64,000 nt of DNA from Cyclina sinensis (Eukaryota; Mollusca; Bivalvia; Venerida; Veneridae), in NCBI GenBank assembly GCA_012932295.1, contig JAAONU010000001.1, positions 48,953,134-49,017,133 on the forward strand. Direction: 5' to 3'. Every line of letters starts with the position of its first letter. Position 1 is the first letter of the stretch. The notes below the pieces were generated by a model. The model did no database searches. It was not told where the DNA came from and saw only the letters and a list, made by a program, of their open reading frames with translations. Shown here piece after piece: positions 35,932 to 48,000 of this stretch. The position numbers were made by a program, and so were the translations under genes.

Positions 35932-37491
35932 ATGTCGACTCAAGGTGCTTCCAGTCTGTTGGGTGGTTTATCGTCCACCCTTGGTGGGCTAGACTCAAAT
36001 TGGGGTATAGGGAGCCCATTTTCCTCAGGTTTAGGATATGGAGGCAATAGTAGTCTTTCGAATAACCAAGGACATATGCAATCTGGTGCAAGTACTCTCG
36101 GTGATTCTAACCAAGTTATTGCAAATTATAATAAAGGGGGCTGGGGTGCACCAGGGACATTACCCCCTTCACAGTCTACAAATAAACCTGCAAGTTCTAG
36201 TGGAAATATGCAAGGATCATTGCCAGTAAGTGGTGCTCAACCAAATGGACCTCAGTCAAGTCAGCCGAGCGGTTCGTTCACCACATCTCAGTCACCAGGG
36301 CCTAATATAGCAACCTCACAGGGTAACAGTGCATTTGGAAATGTGGGCTTTCAGAAAATCTCCACCGGTAATGTTTCTTCTGGTCTCGCTATTAATCCAG
36401 CCACAAGTATTATGAACAGTGCTAATAATGGAAGCAGTGCTCAAAGTTCTGACAATCTTGGAGCAGGTGGGTGGGGTGTACCAAATACAACACAAGATTC
36501 CAGGTTATCGGGAACAAGTAGTTGGGGAAATCCAAGTGGTGCTGAGTGGGATCAATCAACCAGTGCTTCTGTGTCTCAGAGTCAGTCTCAAAACCTATCT
36601 GGCTCCCAGTTTCAAAACTCTGCCCCAGGCACACCAGCTGTGCAAGACCAGCAGCGTCCAAGTTCCTGGGCACAAGCTGCTGGTAAGGGTCTGAATTTAC
36701 AGTCTAGTAACCAAAATTCTCAAAGTGGTATGTCTCAAGAAGAAGCCCAACGACAAGCTAGAATTAGGTCAGCCATCGAGAGTCATGAAGGATGGGGCAA
36801 AAAGCCAATTCGACAAGATACTCAGTGGAGCTTTGAAACCTCACCAAAGGTGCAGCGAAAAATATCCACCGCATCAGTGGTACCAGATCAACAAAAGGGA
36901 ACAAACAATATGTGGATGAATAATAATGGTACAGCAATATGGGAGGCAAATAAGGACAACATGTCAGCTTGGGGAGGAAACCAAGCTGTTCAAAGTCGAG
37001 CTCCAGGGCAGCCACCAAGCGGTTGGCCAGGCTCCCAGCCAAAGCCACCTGATCCCAATGGAGGAGCACAGTGGGGAGTAGGTGGACAGGGTCAAGCCCC
37101 AGGACCAGATAAGGGCATAGGTCCATGGGGAGCCCCTGGAAGTCAAACAAATAACACCAACTGGGGAGGCAGTACAGAAACTGGTTCTTGGGGTGGAAAC
37201 TTTGGCAGCTCTACTCCAGGGGCTAGTGGAGGAATATCAACCTGGGGGGAAGCTGATGGCACTTCAGGTTGGGGTGAGGGACGCAACTCTGGTGGTGACG
37301 GCACCTCATATTGGGGTGATCCATCTATGAAACCACCTGTACAGCAGCCAAACTGGAACACCCCTGGCAGCGGGCAACAGGCAATAGGGCAAAACAGGAA
37401 GATAGGGTCTGGCTGGGGAGATCCTATGGGTCCACCTGATCCAAAGATTGATGATGGCACTGGTCTATGGTCTGCCAACAATCAACCACAG
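35932..37491 (+). CDS. TNRC6: TNRC6 coding exon 1 (Argonaute-binding GW region)
   Basis: 520 codons with about 15 GW/WG pairs in Gly/Ser/Gln/Asn-rich low-complexity sequence, as expected of the disordered Argonaute-binding domain. The start is ATG 35932 (MSTQGASSLLGG); the frame is open back to 35890 but has no ATG there. Ends CCACAG|GTAAGG, phase 0. Confidence 0.9.
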
Positions 37492-40400
37492 GTAAGGCAC
37501 TAATGTTTAAGCTTCTTTAAAGTTGTAACTAAGTTTAATTTGAGTCAGGTCTTTATTGTTTTAGCTTTTAACAAATAAAAAATGTAACTGATTTTAAAAG
37601 CTTTTGTAAGAATTCGACATCTGTTGTACATTTCATATGCTCTGTTTCCCTTCAGTGATAAGTTTTCTGTGTTCTCTCAACTGTCCAGTGTATTCTGGTT
37701 TTACTTGGCTTTGAGTAAAAAATGTTTATGCCCCGACCTTAGTTTTTTTGTTGATTAGAGGAGCCAGCTGAATAATGATTATTTATAAATACACTACAGG
37801 GTTACTTCCGTGTAGTGTAAATGTTATGACTGTCATACGGGCAAGTATCTTATAATACGATGGGTTTGATAAATTTTTCATTTTTTTTACCTGACACGCC
37901 CATACGTCGAGTAATGACTTTAAGGCCATTTTTTAAAAACTGGACTTGTGGCCGAGTATATGTGGTAAATACTGTTTCAAAACGTCACAGAAGTTTAAAA
38001 TTCCTTCTAGATGCAGAGCAGACCTGCGGGTTGGGGTGGAGATGCTGGAAATCAACAGTGGAACCCAGGGGCTATTGGAAAACCAGATCCTAAAATGGCC
38101 AATCAAAATGCAGCTCAGTATGGTGGAGTAGATGAACTTCATTGGAATCTACCAAAAGTAAGTCTGAAGTTGAATGTTGTCATGTATTGTTATGGAGGTA
38201 TTCTTTGTATCTTCTGTACTGGAAAGAAATTGTTACTTGCTGACTTAATATGTGCTGGTTAATTAAGCTATATGAACAGAACTGACTAAGATTATAGAAC
38301 TGGCAATGTTTTGATGAAGCATATCAAAACATTATCATTAATTGTTACAACATGCATTTTATTCTTCACACTCCAAAATCTATTCATAATCACAGATTAA
38401 TCATTATTTCTGTATTGTCCACCACTGTAGTTTCATTTAAATGTTGTGTGAATCTCATGACTAGAAATGTTTGTGCTGCCTTGTTGCATGTGGAAAAAAA
38501 GCTATACAAAATACTTAATAGAATTGTGATTACAGAAGTACATGTATATAATTTGCTTATATTATTTTTCGCTTCTGTCAATGTATTGTGCTTGCTTATT
38601 TTCTTAAAGACAAAGTCATATGCCTTTTTAAAGTGAAATATCTGAGTATAGCTTGATTTTGATTGTTATTTTGGAACAATAAATGCAAATCAATATACTT
38701 AGCAGCATAAAACATTTCATGCAAAAAATGCCTCTGACATCATCATTATAATAGCCTTGCCTGTTTTAGTTTATATATTTCTCCAAGTTTTGTTTGTTGA
38801 CTTCCTGTTTGTTCTTTTTTGTTACCATTCCTTTGTTGCTGGTATGGTCGACACACACAGCACTGGGCTGTTGTTTTCTTTATTATAAAAGCATGCTTGT
38901 AGGTCTGCAGGAAAACTCCCAGTCAACTGGACTTGCTGCATGTTGGACAATACACCTGGCCAGCATTTGTATTTACATAGATAGATTATGGTAAATGGTT
39001 GGAAGCATATATATAAATATATATACATATTTATCTGTTGTTTGTTGTAAAATGAGCAAGGTCTGCTAACCAGGATTTTTTTATCCTACAAGAGATGTAC
39101 AAAAGCTGTTATTGTGAGAGTGTTAATGGAATGCACAAGGAATGAAGAAAAAGAGTGCTGTAATTGCATGTTTTAAGTTACCTTGATTTTTATGTACATA
39201 CTCTTAAAAAAAAAACTCTCTTGAAAGGGGAATATATGTTGTTTAAAGCATGATGCAGATTGCTTAAAAAGCGTAACAAAAACAACATTTTTGAAGGTGT
39301 ATAATGCCATCATTTGAAATTAGTATGAGGGCAGATTAAGCATATTATGATGATGTCAGAGGCCAGTGGTCATAATTTAAACACACAAGTTTCTTTCCTT
39401 TCCCAAGTATTTTATTTCAGGTCATTACATTTTGGTCTTCTAAGTTTTCATGCAAATACATAATTTCCTATAGCAAACAGGTACAGTTTCCTGGTTGGTT
39501 GACAGAATTCTGTATAACATAATTGATATGTTGACACATTTAGCAACAGTTGTTCATAGATGTTTTTGAGAATCAACAATTATGTGCAGAAGCAGGTTTT
39601 ATCTAATAACTTCATTTTCCCCCAAGCCTGTCTCAAACCTAAGTTCTTTCATTGCTGAAGCCCAGTGAGTGTAGTGTTCAGTAAGGTGTAAGGAAAGTTT
39701 TGCCTTGTCTCATCACAGGAAGATGTTTGGAGTGAGGAAAGCATGGGAGGCTGGGATGATGCCGATATGGGAACCTGGAATGATACGGCCCAGCAAACAA
39801 ATTCCTCCTGGAACAGTGCCACTGGGTGGAATAAAGAAAAAAGAAATAGTCTTAAGGTATACCTTGCTCACGGCTGCACCATTGTCCTGGGCCAGGGCCG
39901 GGGAAATTGGTTCCTTCAACTCTTGTTCAGTGCTGGATTTGTGGTTTAAGAAAAGTGGCTACTTCAGTAATTTTTTTTCATCTCTGGGATATTTGTTAAA
40001 AAATTTCCAAGGCCCTGGTCTTAAGGTTTTTCACTGCTAACAAACTAACTATCAGTGTTATTTTTCTTCATTCTGATTTTTGAGGTGACATCATCATGAT
40101 ACTGCTTTGTTTTCTGCCCTCAGACCAAGTTTTTTTTTTTCAGTCTTGTTTGAAATATACAAGTGCTAAAGCCTAACAGACTCACTGTCATAATTGACTA
40201 TCTAACAGATTTAACTTTTTGATTGCATGCAATTTTAGTTCATTGGTCATGTAACAAAGTGTTGTTTTGCTTTTCAACAGCAACATGCCTATAGTGTGGT
40301 GATGTTTGATGATGTTGCTAATCAGTTTTACCCTGTGTGAATGGTTTATTTGGAAATGCAGCCAAACCACCATTCTAAAATTAAAGTTTTAGTTCTTTAT

Positions 40401-43400
40401 TGAAAACAAACATAACATCTAAGTTGTTCATTGAGAAAATGATTGTGAAAAGAATAGATTTTCACAACAGACAAGGATTTTGTACAAACTACTGGCTGTA
40501 TACTAAATAAATGAACTTATACTAGGAAATTAATTGTTTATTTAAGTTTTATTGTGCCATATCATTTTAAGGCTCTGTACAAAGCTGTAGTATTTAACTA
40601 CACAATAGAGCTATTACGACAAAAGTACAGTTTTACACCTAGCCCTTTATATGAAAAGCTGTATTTTTGTTAGAGTTGTAAAAGCTTTGTGAGGCAGAAT
40701 TAATGTATTGAATATGTTTCCAGGATGGTGCTATTAAGTTCCCAGGCACCACAACTACAAACCACCCTCCACAGATGAGGAGCAGACTTATCCAACAACT
40801 CATGGATATGGGCTTCAAGGTAATATTGAAGTGATGAACAAGTAAAGACATAATGCTCCCTTGTCTTCTTATTAGATTTTTTTTTTTTATTGTGATTACG
40901 AAACTTGTTCATCTTCCTATCTTTATGTCTTAAGTGTTATCAATGACAATATGAAGTGGCTGTCCTGCTTGCATTAATAATTTGCTTTGATAGACAAGGT
41001 TTGTTGAATTTATAAATACTTATTTTTATGTACATGCACAAAGTATTTTGACACATAATCAAATTCTTGTTAATGTCTTATCTTTGCAGAAAGATGAAGC
41101 ACAGCATGCCCTGATTACCAACAATATGAGTTTACAGAATGCCATATGTAAGTGGAGTTTTAGTGTTATTCATTTTTCTAAGTCTTGTAGAGTTTATCTG
41201 AAGACCCTGATTCTCTAAATAATGATATATGTTAATAAGAATGCATTCCTTTAATTCTGTTTCTTTAAGTCATTTCTGAAAGGTGAAACATTTACAAACA
41301 AGTATTCATTAAGTGCTCTTATATATTTCAGCCGATCTGTACAATCGTCGTGGTGCTATAACCAGTAAGAAAGACGAGTTGGAGATGGCACGTATGTCTG
41401 GTTTACTTCCAGATTCCAGTGCCTCGGATGACATATCAGATACTCAATCAGACAGCAATTCATTTGTGCCTAATATGAATCCCATGCAAAATACTCCATT
41501 TACAAATGCTCAAACAAAGATGCCAAGTCAGTTTCCTTTCAACAACGGACCTAGTCTCAACCAGTCTAGTCTTGGTTCAAGTAACCCCAGTATTAATAAT
41601 GCTCTACAGCAGAAGATCATGCAGAAGTTCCAAAGTCAGCAGCCACCCCCGCCGTCACCATCGATGAATTCCATTAATCAACCTCAGGGTCTTTTAGGGC
41701 GTGGCCAGCTGGCTGGCAGACAACAAAATCCCGCCGTCCATCAGCAGATGGCACAGCAGCAGATACTGGAGCAGTTGAGAATGGCAGTTCAAGCGGGTCT
41801 CATCAGTCCCCAGTTGTTGAATCAGCAGCTTCCAGCACCTGTTCTAGTCATGTTACAGCAGTTACTCCAACAGCAGCAAAATCTTCAGCAATTAATCACT
41901 ACCCAACAGATGCTGCAGCATCCAAAGGTGAATATGAATCCTCATGTGCAGCGTCAACAACTTGAATCTGTGGCAAGTAGAATCAACCAGATCAAACAGC
42001 AAATACTGATGTTGCAGAAAAACATAGCACAAGCTCAGAACTCCCTGCTGAACAAACCACAGCAACAACAGCAGCAACATCAACCACCTACTACAACTGA
42101 TAGTTCTGATAGTGTACTCCAGAGTGAAATGAACAATTTAAGCTTATCTTCATCCCAACCACAGTCTAGACTGAATCAGTGGAAACGTCCTACCCCAGAC
42201 AAGGAATCTCCTGATGGTAGTACAGCCACAACTATAGACATACCAACATCAAGCACAGCAACAACCAGCAACAGCAGCTCTGAAAATGGAGATTCTGGTT
42301 CTCTGAATAAAACAGTTGGATCAAAGTCGATTCAACAGTCCAGCTCTACACCAAATCTGAGAAGATTTGACGAATTGGGTTTGACACAGCTTGGAGGTGA
42401 TACAACATGGTCAACAAGTGCAAGTTCCACTTCTCAGAATTGGCCAAACTCAAGTTCTCCCATAACATCTAACAGTGCAGGTGATGGAGGTGCTGCTGAC
42501 AATAAAGAATCTCAAACAACAACTGTGTCAAGCTCCTCTGCCAACAATTCTGTGCTTGACTCCATGACGTCCATTCCAGAATTTGTCCCTGGTAAACCAT
42601 GGCAGGGAATTAGTACAAAAAGTGTGGAAGATGACCCACATATCACACCAGGAAGCTTCTCTCGCTCCCTCAGTGTGAATACAATTAAAGATGATTACTT
42701 ACTGTCACTCACCAAATCAAGTCCAACCAGTGAAAACAACTCTTCCTGGCCATCAAAACCACACAGTGGAGGTTCCCATAATATGAACAAACCCTGGAGT
42801 GCAGGTGAAAGCAGTTTGACTCCAACTAGCTTTACATCAGATGTATGGAGTGTTCCAAAGGGTGCCATGTCCAGACCACCTCCAGGCCTTCCACAGCAAA
42901 ACAAGGCAGGATGGCAGGGTATGAATAGACAGCAGTCTTGGGCTGGCAGCACTGCCAGATCAGATGGTATGTCCATTATATTTCTCTGACCAAACCAGTA
43001 GCTGTACTTCCATGTTTCTGGTTGCTTGCAAGCCTTTGGTTACAACTGCCTGCTGCTTTTAGCAGTATTTTTGTTAATTTTCTATTGTGAATATGATTAT
43101 AGGTGATTGAAAGTAAAAAAAAATAAGGTTCAGACAAGAAACGTAATTTTTCCAAATTTCACAGTTATTTTCCTATGTTTTGACAACATTAACCTTCTGT
43201 TCTTTGGAAGATTTCAACAGTAAAATATGTTTGCAAAAATTTTCAGGCTGGCTTTCTGTTTAGTTATTCATTAAACACTAATATGTTTTGTGTCCCTCTA
43301 ATAATGTTGCTTCTTTTTTCATTATGGCCTATCAGGGCTAAAAAGAAATTTACTGATTTCTGAAGAAATTTGATTAAAAACTGATACTTATTGTTTCTGG

Positions 43401-45046
43401 TCTTTGTTACAGAACTTAACTTTTAGATTCCCTCCCCATCGTTAATTATATTTTAAAAGATGATGTGGCCGTTGCTGTCCGAAAACTTTAACATTGATCA
43501 TTACTTTTTTATTTCTTAATGGATTGTCTTCATACTTGGACACAAAACCCTTTGGACAAGACATTCAAGTAGACAAGTCTTAAACTTTAAGGTCAAGTTA
43601 TTAAATTTTGCTAAAATTGGCAATAACTTTATTTAAAGTTGGATTTGATTCATACTTGGACAAAACAACATTTATAACAAAACTGACATGTTGAATAATT
43701 CAAGTAAGACCTTGACTGTAAAATGACCTTGACTGTGAAGGTCAAGTTGAATTTTGCTTAAATTTTAATAACTGTCATGTATTTATGGATTTGGTTCATA
43801 CTTGCACAAACTACACTTATGACAAAACTGACACAAATCGTTTTAGTATAACCTTGACCTACAAATGACCTTGACAGTCAAGGTCAAATTATTGAATGTT
43901 GCTAAAATTAGCCATAACTTTATTTATTGATGGATTTGATAATTTTATTTCCAAATGACGTTGCCTTTGAAATCCCTTCGCCACAATATGCTTCCTCTAA
44001 GGTGTTTGCCTTTGGAAATAGGAAAAAGTCGAGTGTGCCCCCCCCCCCCCCCCCCCCCCCCCACTTGCGTTGGCTCTTGTTTCGTAAGTTACTATTGAAA
44101 GGTACATGTCTTATGTGTTAAGTGATCAATACTTTGTCCCTTGCATGATAAACTGATCATTTTATTGCAGAATGCAGAAGTAAGGGCCAGTTTTAAAGAT
44201 GTGTGAGATTTGCATTCTCAGATAGTTGTCTTGTTTTTTTCAGGTGGAAGCAACTGGGGTGGTTCTACAATATCCACTGCACTGCTATTAAAGAATCTTA
44301 CACCTCAGGTTTGTGTGGTTTTATTTAACATATTTCTAGTTAATATTTTCCTATCTTTTCTTTGAAAAAAACTTACCCCTTCAAAATGTTAACTGCTCAA
44401 GCAAAATGCAGTTTTATCATTTGCTGTCATTTCTGTAGCATGACTTGTTTAGAATCCTTGTTCTGGAACAGTTGTTTTTATTTGAAGATAAATATCCTTG
44501 TAATAAAAGTAATTATTGAAAATGCATTATGTTCACTCTGTCAATATATTTTGTCCAAAAAAAAAAAATGAAAAGGACTTTGCAATATTACAGATTGATG
44601 GTTCTACACTGAGAACATTGTGCATGCAACATGGACCCCTGCTGTATTTTTACTTGAACTTGGCCCATGGACAGGCACTGGTCAAGTACAAGAGCACGGA
44701 GGAAGCTGTGAAAGCTCAGAAGTCTCTGAACACATGTCTGCTGGGTAACACAACAATCGTTGCTGAGTTTGTCTCAGATGTTGAAGCTCTCAGGTTTGTT
44801 GAGCAACAGAGTGCTATGTCTTCTGGTCCAAGTCAATGGTCCCAGATGGGACAGCCACGTCAGTCTAATGCTATAGGCAACCAGCGTCAGGATATGAGTT
44901 CATGGGGTGTGACCCCACCCACCTCTATGTCTGGCACAGGAATGTGGGGAACTCCTAGTGGAGGAAGCAGTGGGGGTTTATGGGACAGCATGGAAGATAA
45001 CTCTGCACACAACCTGCTGGGCAATATGTTAGGTGAAAACATGTAA
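35932..45046 (+). CDS. TNRC6: GW182/TNRC6 miRNA-silencing scaffold, eight coding exons
   Basis: TNRC6/GW182 proteins bind Argonaute through GW repeats and recruit PABP, PAN2-PAN3 and CCR4-NOT to repress microRNA targets in the cytoplasm. Coding exons 35932-37491, 38011-38157, 39719-39856, 40724-40819, 41090-41147, 41332-42966, 44244-44308 and 44594-45046 join in frame with GT-AG introns to about 1383 aa. Order: GW/WG-rich region (1-645; SHEGWGKKPIRQDTQW near 281 and KIDDGTGLW near 505 match conserved family motifs), UBA (about 630-670), Q-rich region (about 800-870), SRLNQWKRP (about 945), EFVPGKPWQG (about 1083), RPPPGL (about 1180), RRM (about 1221-1300; IDGSTLRTLCMQHGPL) and a tail with MWGTP. 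Shorter than the vertebrate paralogues, close to insect GW182. I saw no vertebrate-type PAM2 core. Confidence 0.93.
38011..38157 (+). CDS. TNRC6: TNRC6 coding exon 2
   Basis: Acceptor TTCCTTCTAG, donor CAAAA|GTAAGT; 49 codons, phase 0 at both ends. Contains GWGGD and ELHWNLPK. Confidence 0.85.
38158..39718 (+). other. TNRC6 intron 2, no further coding content
   Basis: About 1.56 kb, AT-rich, between exons 2 and 3. The frame at 38352-38636 shows no family resemblance. Confidence 0.6.
39719..39856 (+). CDS. TNRC6: TNRC6 coding exon 3
   Basis: Acceptor TCTCATCACAG, donor CTTAAG|GTATAC; 46 codons, phase 0. Acidic and W-rich (EDVWSEESMGGWDDAD), typical of GW182 tryptophan regions. Confidence 0.85.
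40724..40819 (+). CDS. TNRC6: TNRC6 coding exon 4 (UBA, first part)
   Basis: Acceptor TGTTTCCAG, donor TTCAAG|GTAATA; 32 codons ending RLIQQLMDMGFK, the start of the UBA domain. Confidence 0.88.
41090..41147 (+). CDS. TNRC6: TNRC6 coding exon 5 (UBA, second part)
   Basis: Acceptor ATCTTTGCAG, donor CATAT|GTAAGT; 58 nt (19 codons plus one base). KDEAQHALITNNMSLQNAI completes the UBA helices. Confidence 0.88.
41332..42966 (+). CDS. TNRC6: TNRC6 coding exon 6 (Q-rich region and silencing domain)
   Basis: Begins after ATATATTTCAG with the last two bases of a Ser codon and ends CAGATG|GTATGT. Encodes the Q-rich segment, SRLNQWKRP, EFVPGKPWQG followed by DDPHITPGSFSRSLSVNTI, and RPPPGL, all found in the same order in fly and vertebrate GW182 proteins. 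Confidence 0.92.
43445..43935 (+). repeat. Family F repeat copy in TNRC6 intron 6
   Basis: Three degenerate internal units with CATACTTGGACAAAACAACA and TGACCTTGAC-GT-AAGGTCAA, homologous to 31660-31995. Confidence 0.65.
44038..44062. repeat. Poly(C) tract of 25
   Basis: Uninterrupted C-run inside a TNRC6 intron; a G-run on the template strand. Confidence 0.85.
44244..44308 (+). CDS. TNRC6: TNRC6 coding exon 7 (start of RRM)
   Basis: Acceptor TTTTTTTCAG, donor CCTCAG|GTTTGT; 65 nt that complete a Gly codon and encode SNWGGSTISTALLLKNLTPQ, the first RRM strand. Confidence 0.88.
44594..45046 (+). CDS. TNRC6: TNRC6 last coding exon (RRM and C-terminal W motif)
   Basis: Acceptor CAATATTACAG, 150 codons then TAA. 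Encodes IDGSTLRTLCMQHGPL, the RRM remainder and a Met/Trp/Gly-rich tail (MWGTPSGGSSGGLWD). An open frame extends upstream but the acceptor and RRM homology fix the exon start. Confidence 0.92.
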   Translation: MDGSTLRTLCMQHGPLLYFYLNLAHGQALVKYKSTEEAVKAQKSLNTCLLGNTTIVAEFVSDVEALRFVEQQSAMSSGPSQWSQMGQPRQSNAIGNQRQDMSSWGVTPPTSMSGTGMWGTPSGGSSGGLWDSMEDNSAHNLLGNMLGENM

Positions 45047-48000
45047 CTTGTTGTTTGTTGTTTGTACTTGATGATTGTTTCATGTTAATGACTATTTAAA
45101 TGACTATATCATAGTGTTGTAATTTGTTTCCTTAATGCATATTATTGATCTCTTGTATGCGGGTTAGTTAATGTTTGACAGTTGTGGGATCACTTGCTCT
45201 AATTGTGTTCTCTTCACTGGTGGCCATGGCGACAGACACATATCACATGATGCAAATATGTTGGTGCTCGTTGCTTCAAAGAAGTACAGCACATATTTTT
45301 ATTTTTATACTTCGGTGGAAGTATTGATGTCTTTCAGATTTTTTTCCATTCGTCTTGTCAGATATGATGTCTGCGAAGCCACGCCATTTACCAGTCCCCC
45401 CCGACCTTAGTTGGTTTCAGTCATTATTGAATTTCTGAGATATCATTGTGCAACCTCAATTCAACTGACAATATCATGATAAAATTATGATTGTTCTTTT
45501 ATGAAATATTTATATCATGTTCATGACTGCATTAGAAAAATACAAAAAAATGAAAAAAATTCATCCCAGAAAAAATAATAGAAATACCAAAAAAAAAAAA
45601 AATAGAGATATATATGTCATTTTTATTGCTATATTATTATTTGTATATGTACAAGAAAAAGTGCAAATTTTATTATCAACTTGTATAATTCCTAATTGTA
45701 TTATTTGTAAGAAATGTGTTTATTTTTCACTGTGTGGAAATGTTGCTTGTCTGATGGATAAGCGAACTTCCTGTGATAAATTTAAGGCCATAGCTGCTTC
45801 TTAAAATGTAAGATTTTACGTGCTACATGTTGACACATTCTTCATTTCTGAGTATATTTTTTAGGGAGATGGGTACAAAAAGCACTTAGTTACTCTGAAA
45901 GCCAGGCTAAGTGTAGCTAGTTCTTTTTGTTTGAATTTCCATGGAATCTTGGTAACCATATTGGTAATGGAGTTAGCCCTTATGCCATTTCTTTGTATTA
46001 CCCTTATTTATGATCTATATTTACTTTTTTTGCCCTAGCTTTCTTACATATTTTGTCACAAAATACGATGTTCTTCAGCGATTTTTCAGTCCGACGGCTG
46101 ATGTATTTCTATATGTCCCATTCAGATAGGTACCGAGATTCACTCCAGTGCAATATGGCTATTGAGAGAAAAACTGTTCTTCTTTACTTTATGTACTTGG
46201 AAACAGTTGAGTGAACATGTGTATTAGGAGTGTTTGAAGTATGAATAGTAAACAGCCACAAAAAAATCCACAGAAAAATTATACATAATAGTTTACTATT
46301 TCTGTTTCAAATACTGTAACTCGTATTGATGAGATTCAGCAACGAAAAAAAAAACTGCATATAATTCTAAGAAAAAAAAACTGCTGTTCTTGTCACTAGG
46401 GTTTTGTGTTAGTGATATTTTAGCAACATTCTCATCTTTATAAATAGATCTTGTTGGTGAAAATGTTCTGGATGTAACTGGAAACAAAAAAAAATCCCTT
46501 AAAAAATTTGATAAAATATCCAGTTCTGTCCAGAAACTTTTTAAATTTCATAGATTTTATCTAACAATTGTTCAACAGGTATTTTCACACTTTCATGAAA
46601 AAAAATACAAAAAAGTATAAAAAAAAAAATAAAAAAGACTGTTATTGCATGAAATCTTTTATATGTTTGAAAAATTGTTTTAACACCACTTGAAATTATC
46701 CAAAGATGATGTAGATGAAGTAATTCCCTGTAAAATCATTGGAAGTCTGGGTTATTGTGACCATAATGTATTTGATGACTGTATTTTATATGCTTTTTGC
46801 TCAGGCTTTAAAAGGCACTAGTCTGTACTTGGTAGATTGTTTGTGTGTTAATCATTTGTCTTTCCATGTGATTACTATGGTACTACAAAACTGTTCAGTG
46901 CTATTTCTAGAGAGATGAATATGAGGGCCACCAGTTAGTTCCAAAAAAAAAACAACTGTACTTTATAGCAAAGTACCGTTCACTATATATTTATATATAT
47001 TTGCTAGGCTATTACTCTTGATTTGACAAAAAACTTGCTCCATTTCTTTTGTCTCATATTTTGTGTTACATGTACACTTTGATTTATTACTGATGTATGT
47101 TTAATGTTAAATGTTTCATTTTTATTTTCCAAGTCATGTTATTGTGTTATTAATGCTATATTACTGCTGTGTGTTTTTTTTTTCTTTGTCACCTACCTAA
47201 ATTGAAGTATCAAATACTAAACCGGCCATGCTATTGTTAGAAACAACTTTATTAACTCTTAACCTATGTGCATTGTGGCACAAGACTGCTTGGAATGGCA
47301 AAACACTTTGTATTATGTATATGTCAAAGATATGGCATTATATCAAAATATCTGGACTGTTTTGATGTGTGTTCAATTTCTGGTTATGGAGAGGATTAAG
47401 CCTGAACAAGGTTTTATGTAAATATGATACTTAAGTATTGATTTCATTTATATTTTGCTAGTTTTCAGTATCATTAATATGTTTATTGGAGTAGGCTGTT
47501 TTTGAAAAAAGGGTCAACAAAAATAAGATTTTTTAAAATCTTTCTCATAATAAGTGAATATTCAAGTCTGCCAGGAGTTATTAAGTGCTAAATTAAATAA
47601 GTATACTGAATATAAAGGCATTGAATAATCTGCAAGTAGAAAAAAGGAGGTTTCTGTGCTAAGAAATAATTACTACCAAAAAATTTATGAAACTAGGAAG
47701 TTGATGAAGTTGTTTTTACTCCTCATGTGAAATACTTTATGTGATATGTAGATAGATGTACAATTGTTGTCCTGAAATAGTCATTGAGAATTATTACACT
47801 ATAGCATTGATTGAAATGTGTTATGTATATTACAAAGATTGGAATGTGTGGGTATTTGTAAAGTGGTGCAAATTTATAATTTGCTTCAGTTGTTCATGTA
47901 TTAGTTAAATGCACAAACTGTTTACTAGAAATGTGCCATTGTTTTCACTTGTGAAATGTAATAATTATGATATTTTAGCACTGAAGGGGGCTGGTGAAAC

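Larger units (their letters stand above)
42967..44243 (+). other. TNRC6 intron 6 with family F repeat and C-run
   Basis: The 1.28-kb intron contains a family F repeat copy (about 43445-43935) and an uninterrupted run of 25 C (44038-44062). These are the only repeats recognised inside the gene body. Confidence 0.6.

Noticed and set aside
36764..37481. Long minus-strand open frames antisense to TNRC6
   Set aside because: They are shadows of the GC-rich, low-complexity coding exon on the opposite strand; codon content fits the + strand protein.
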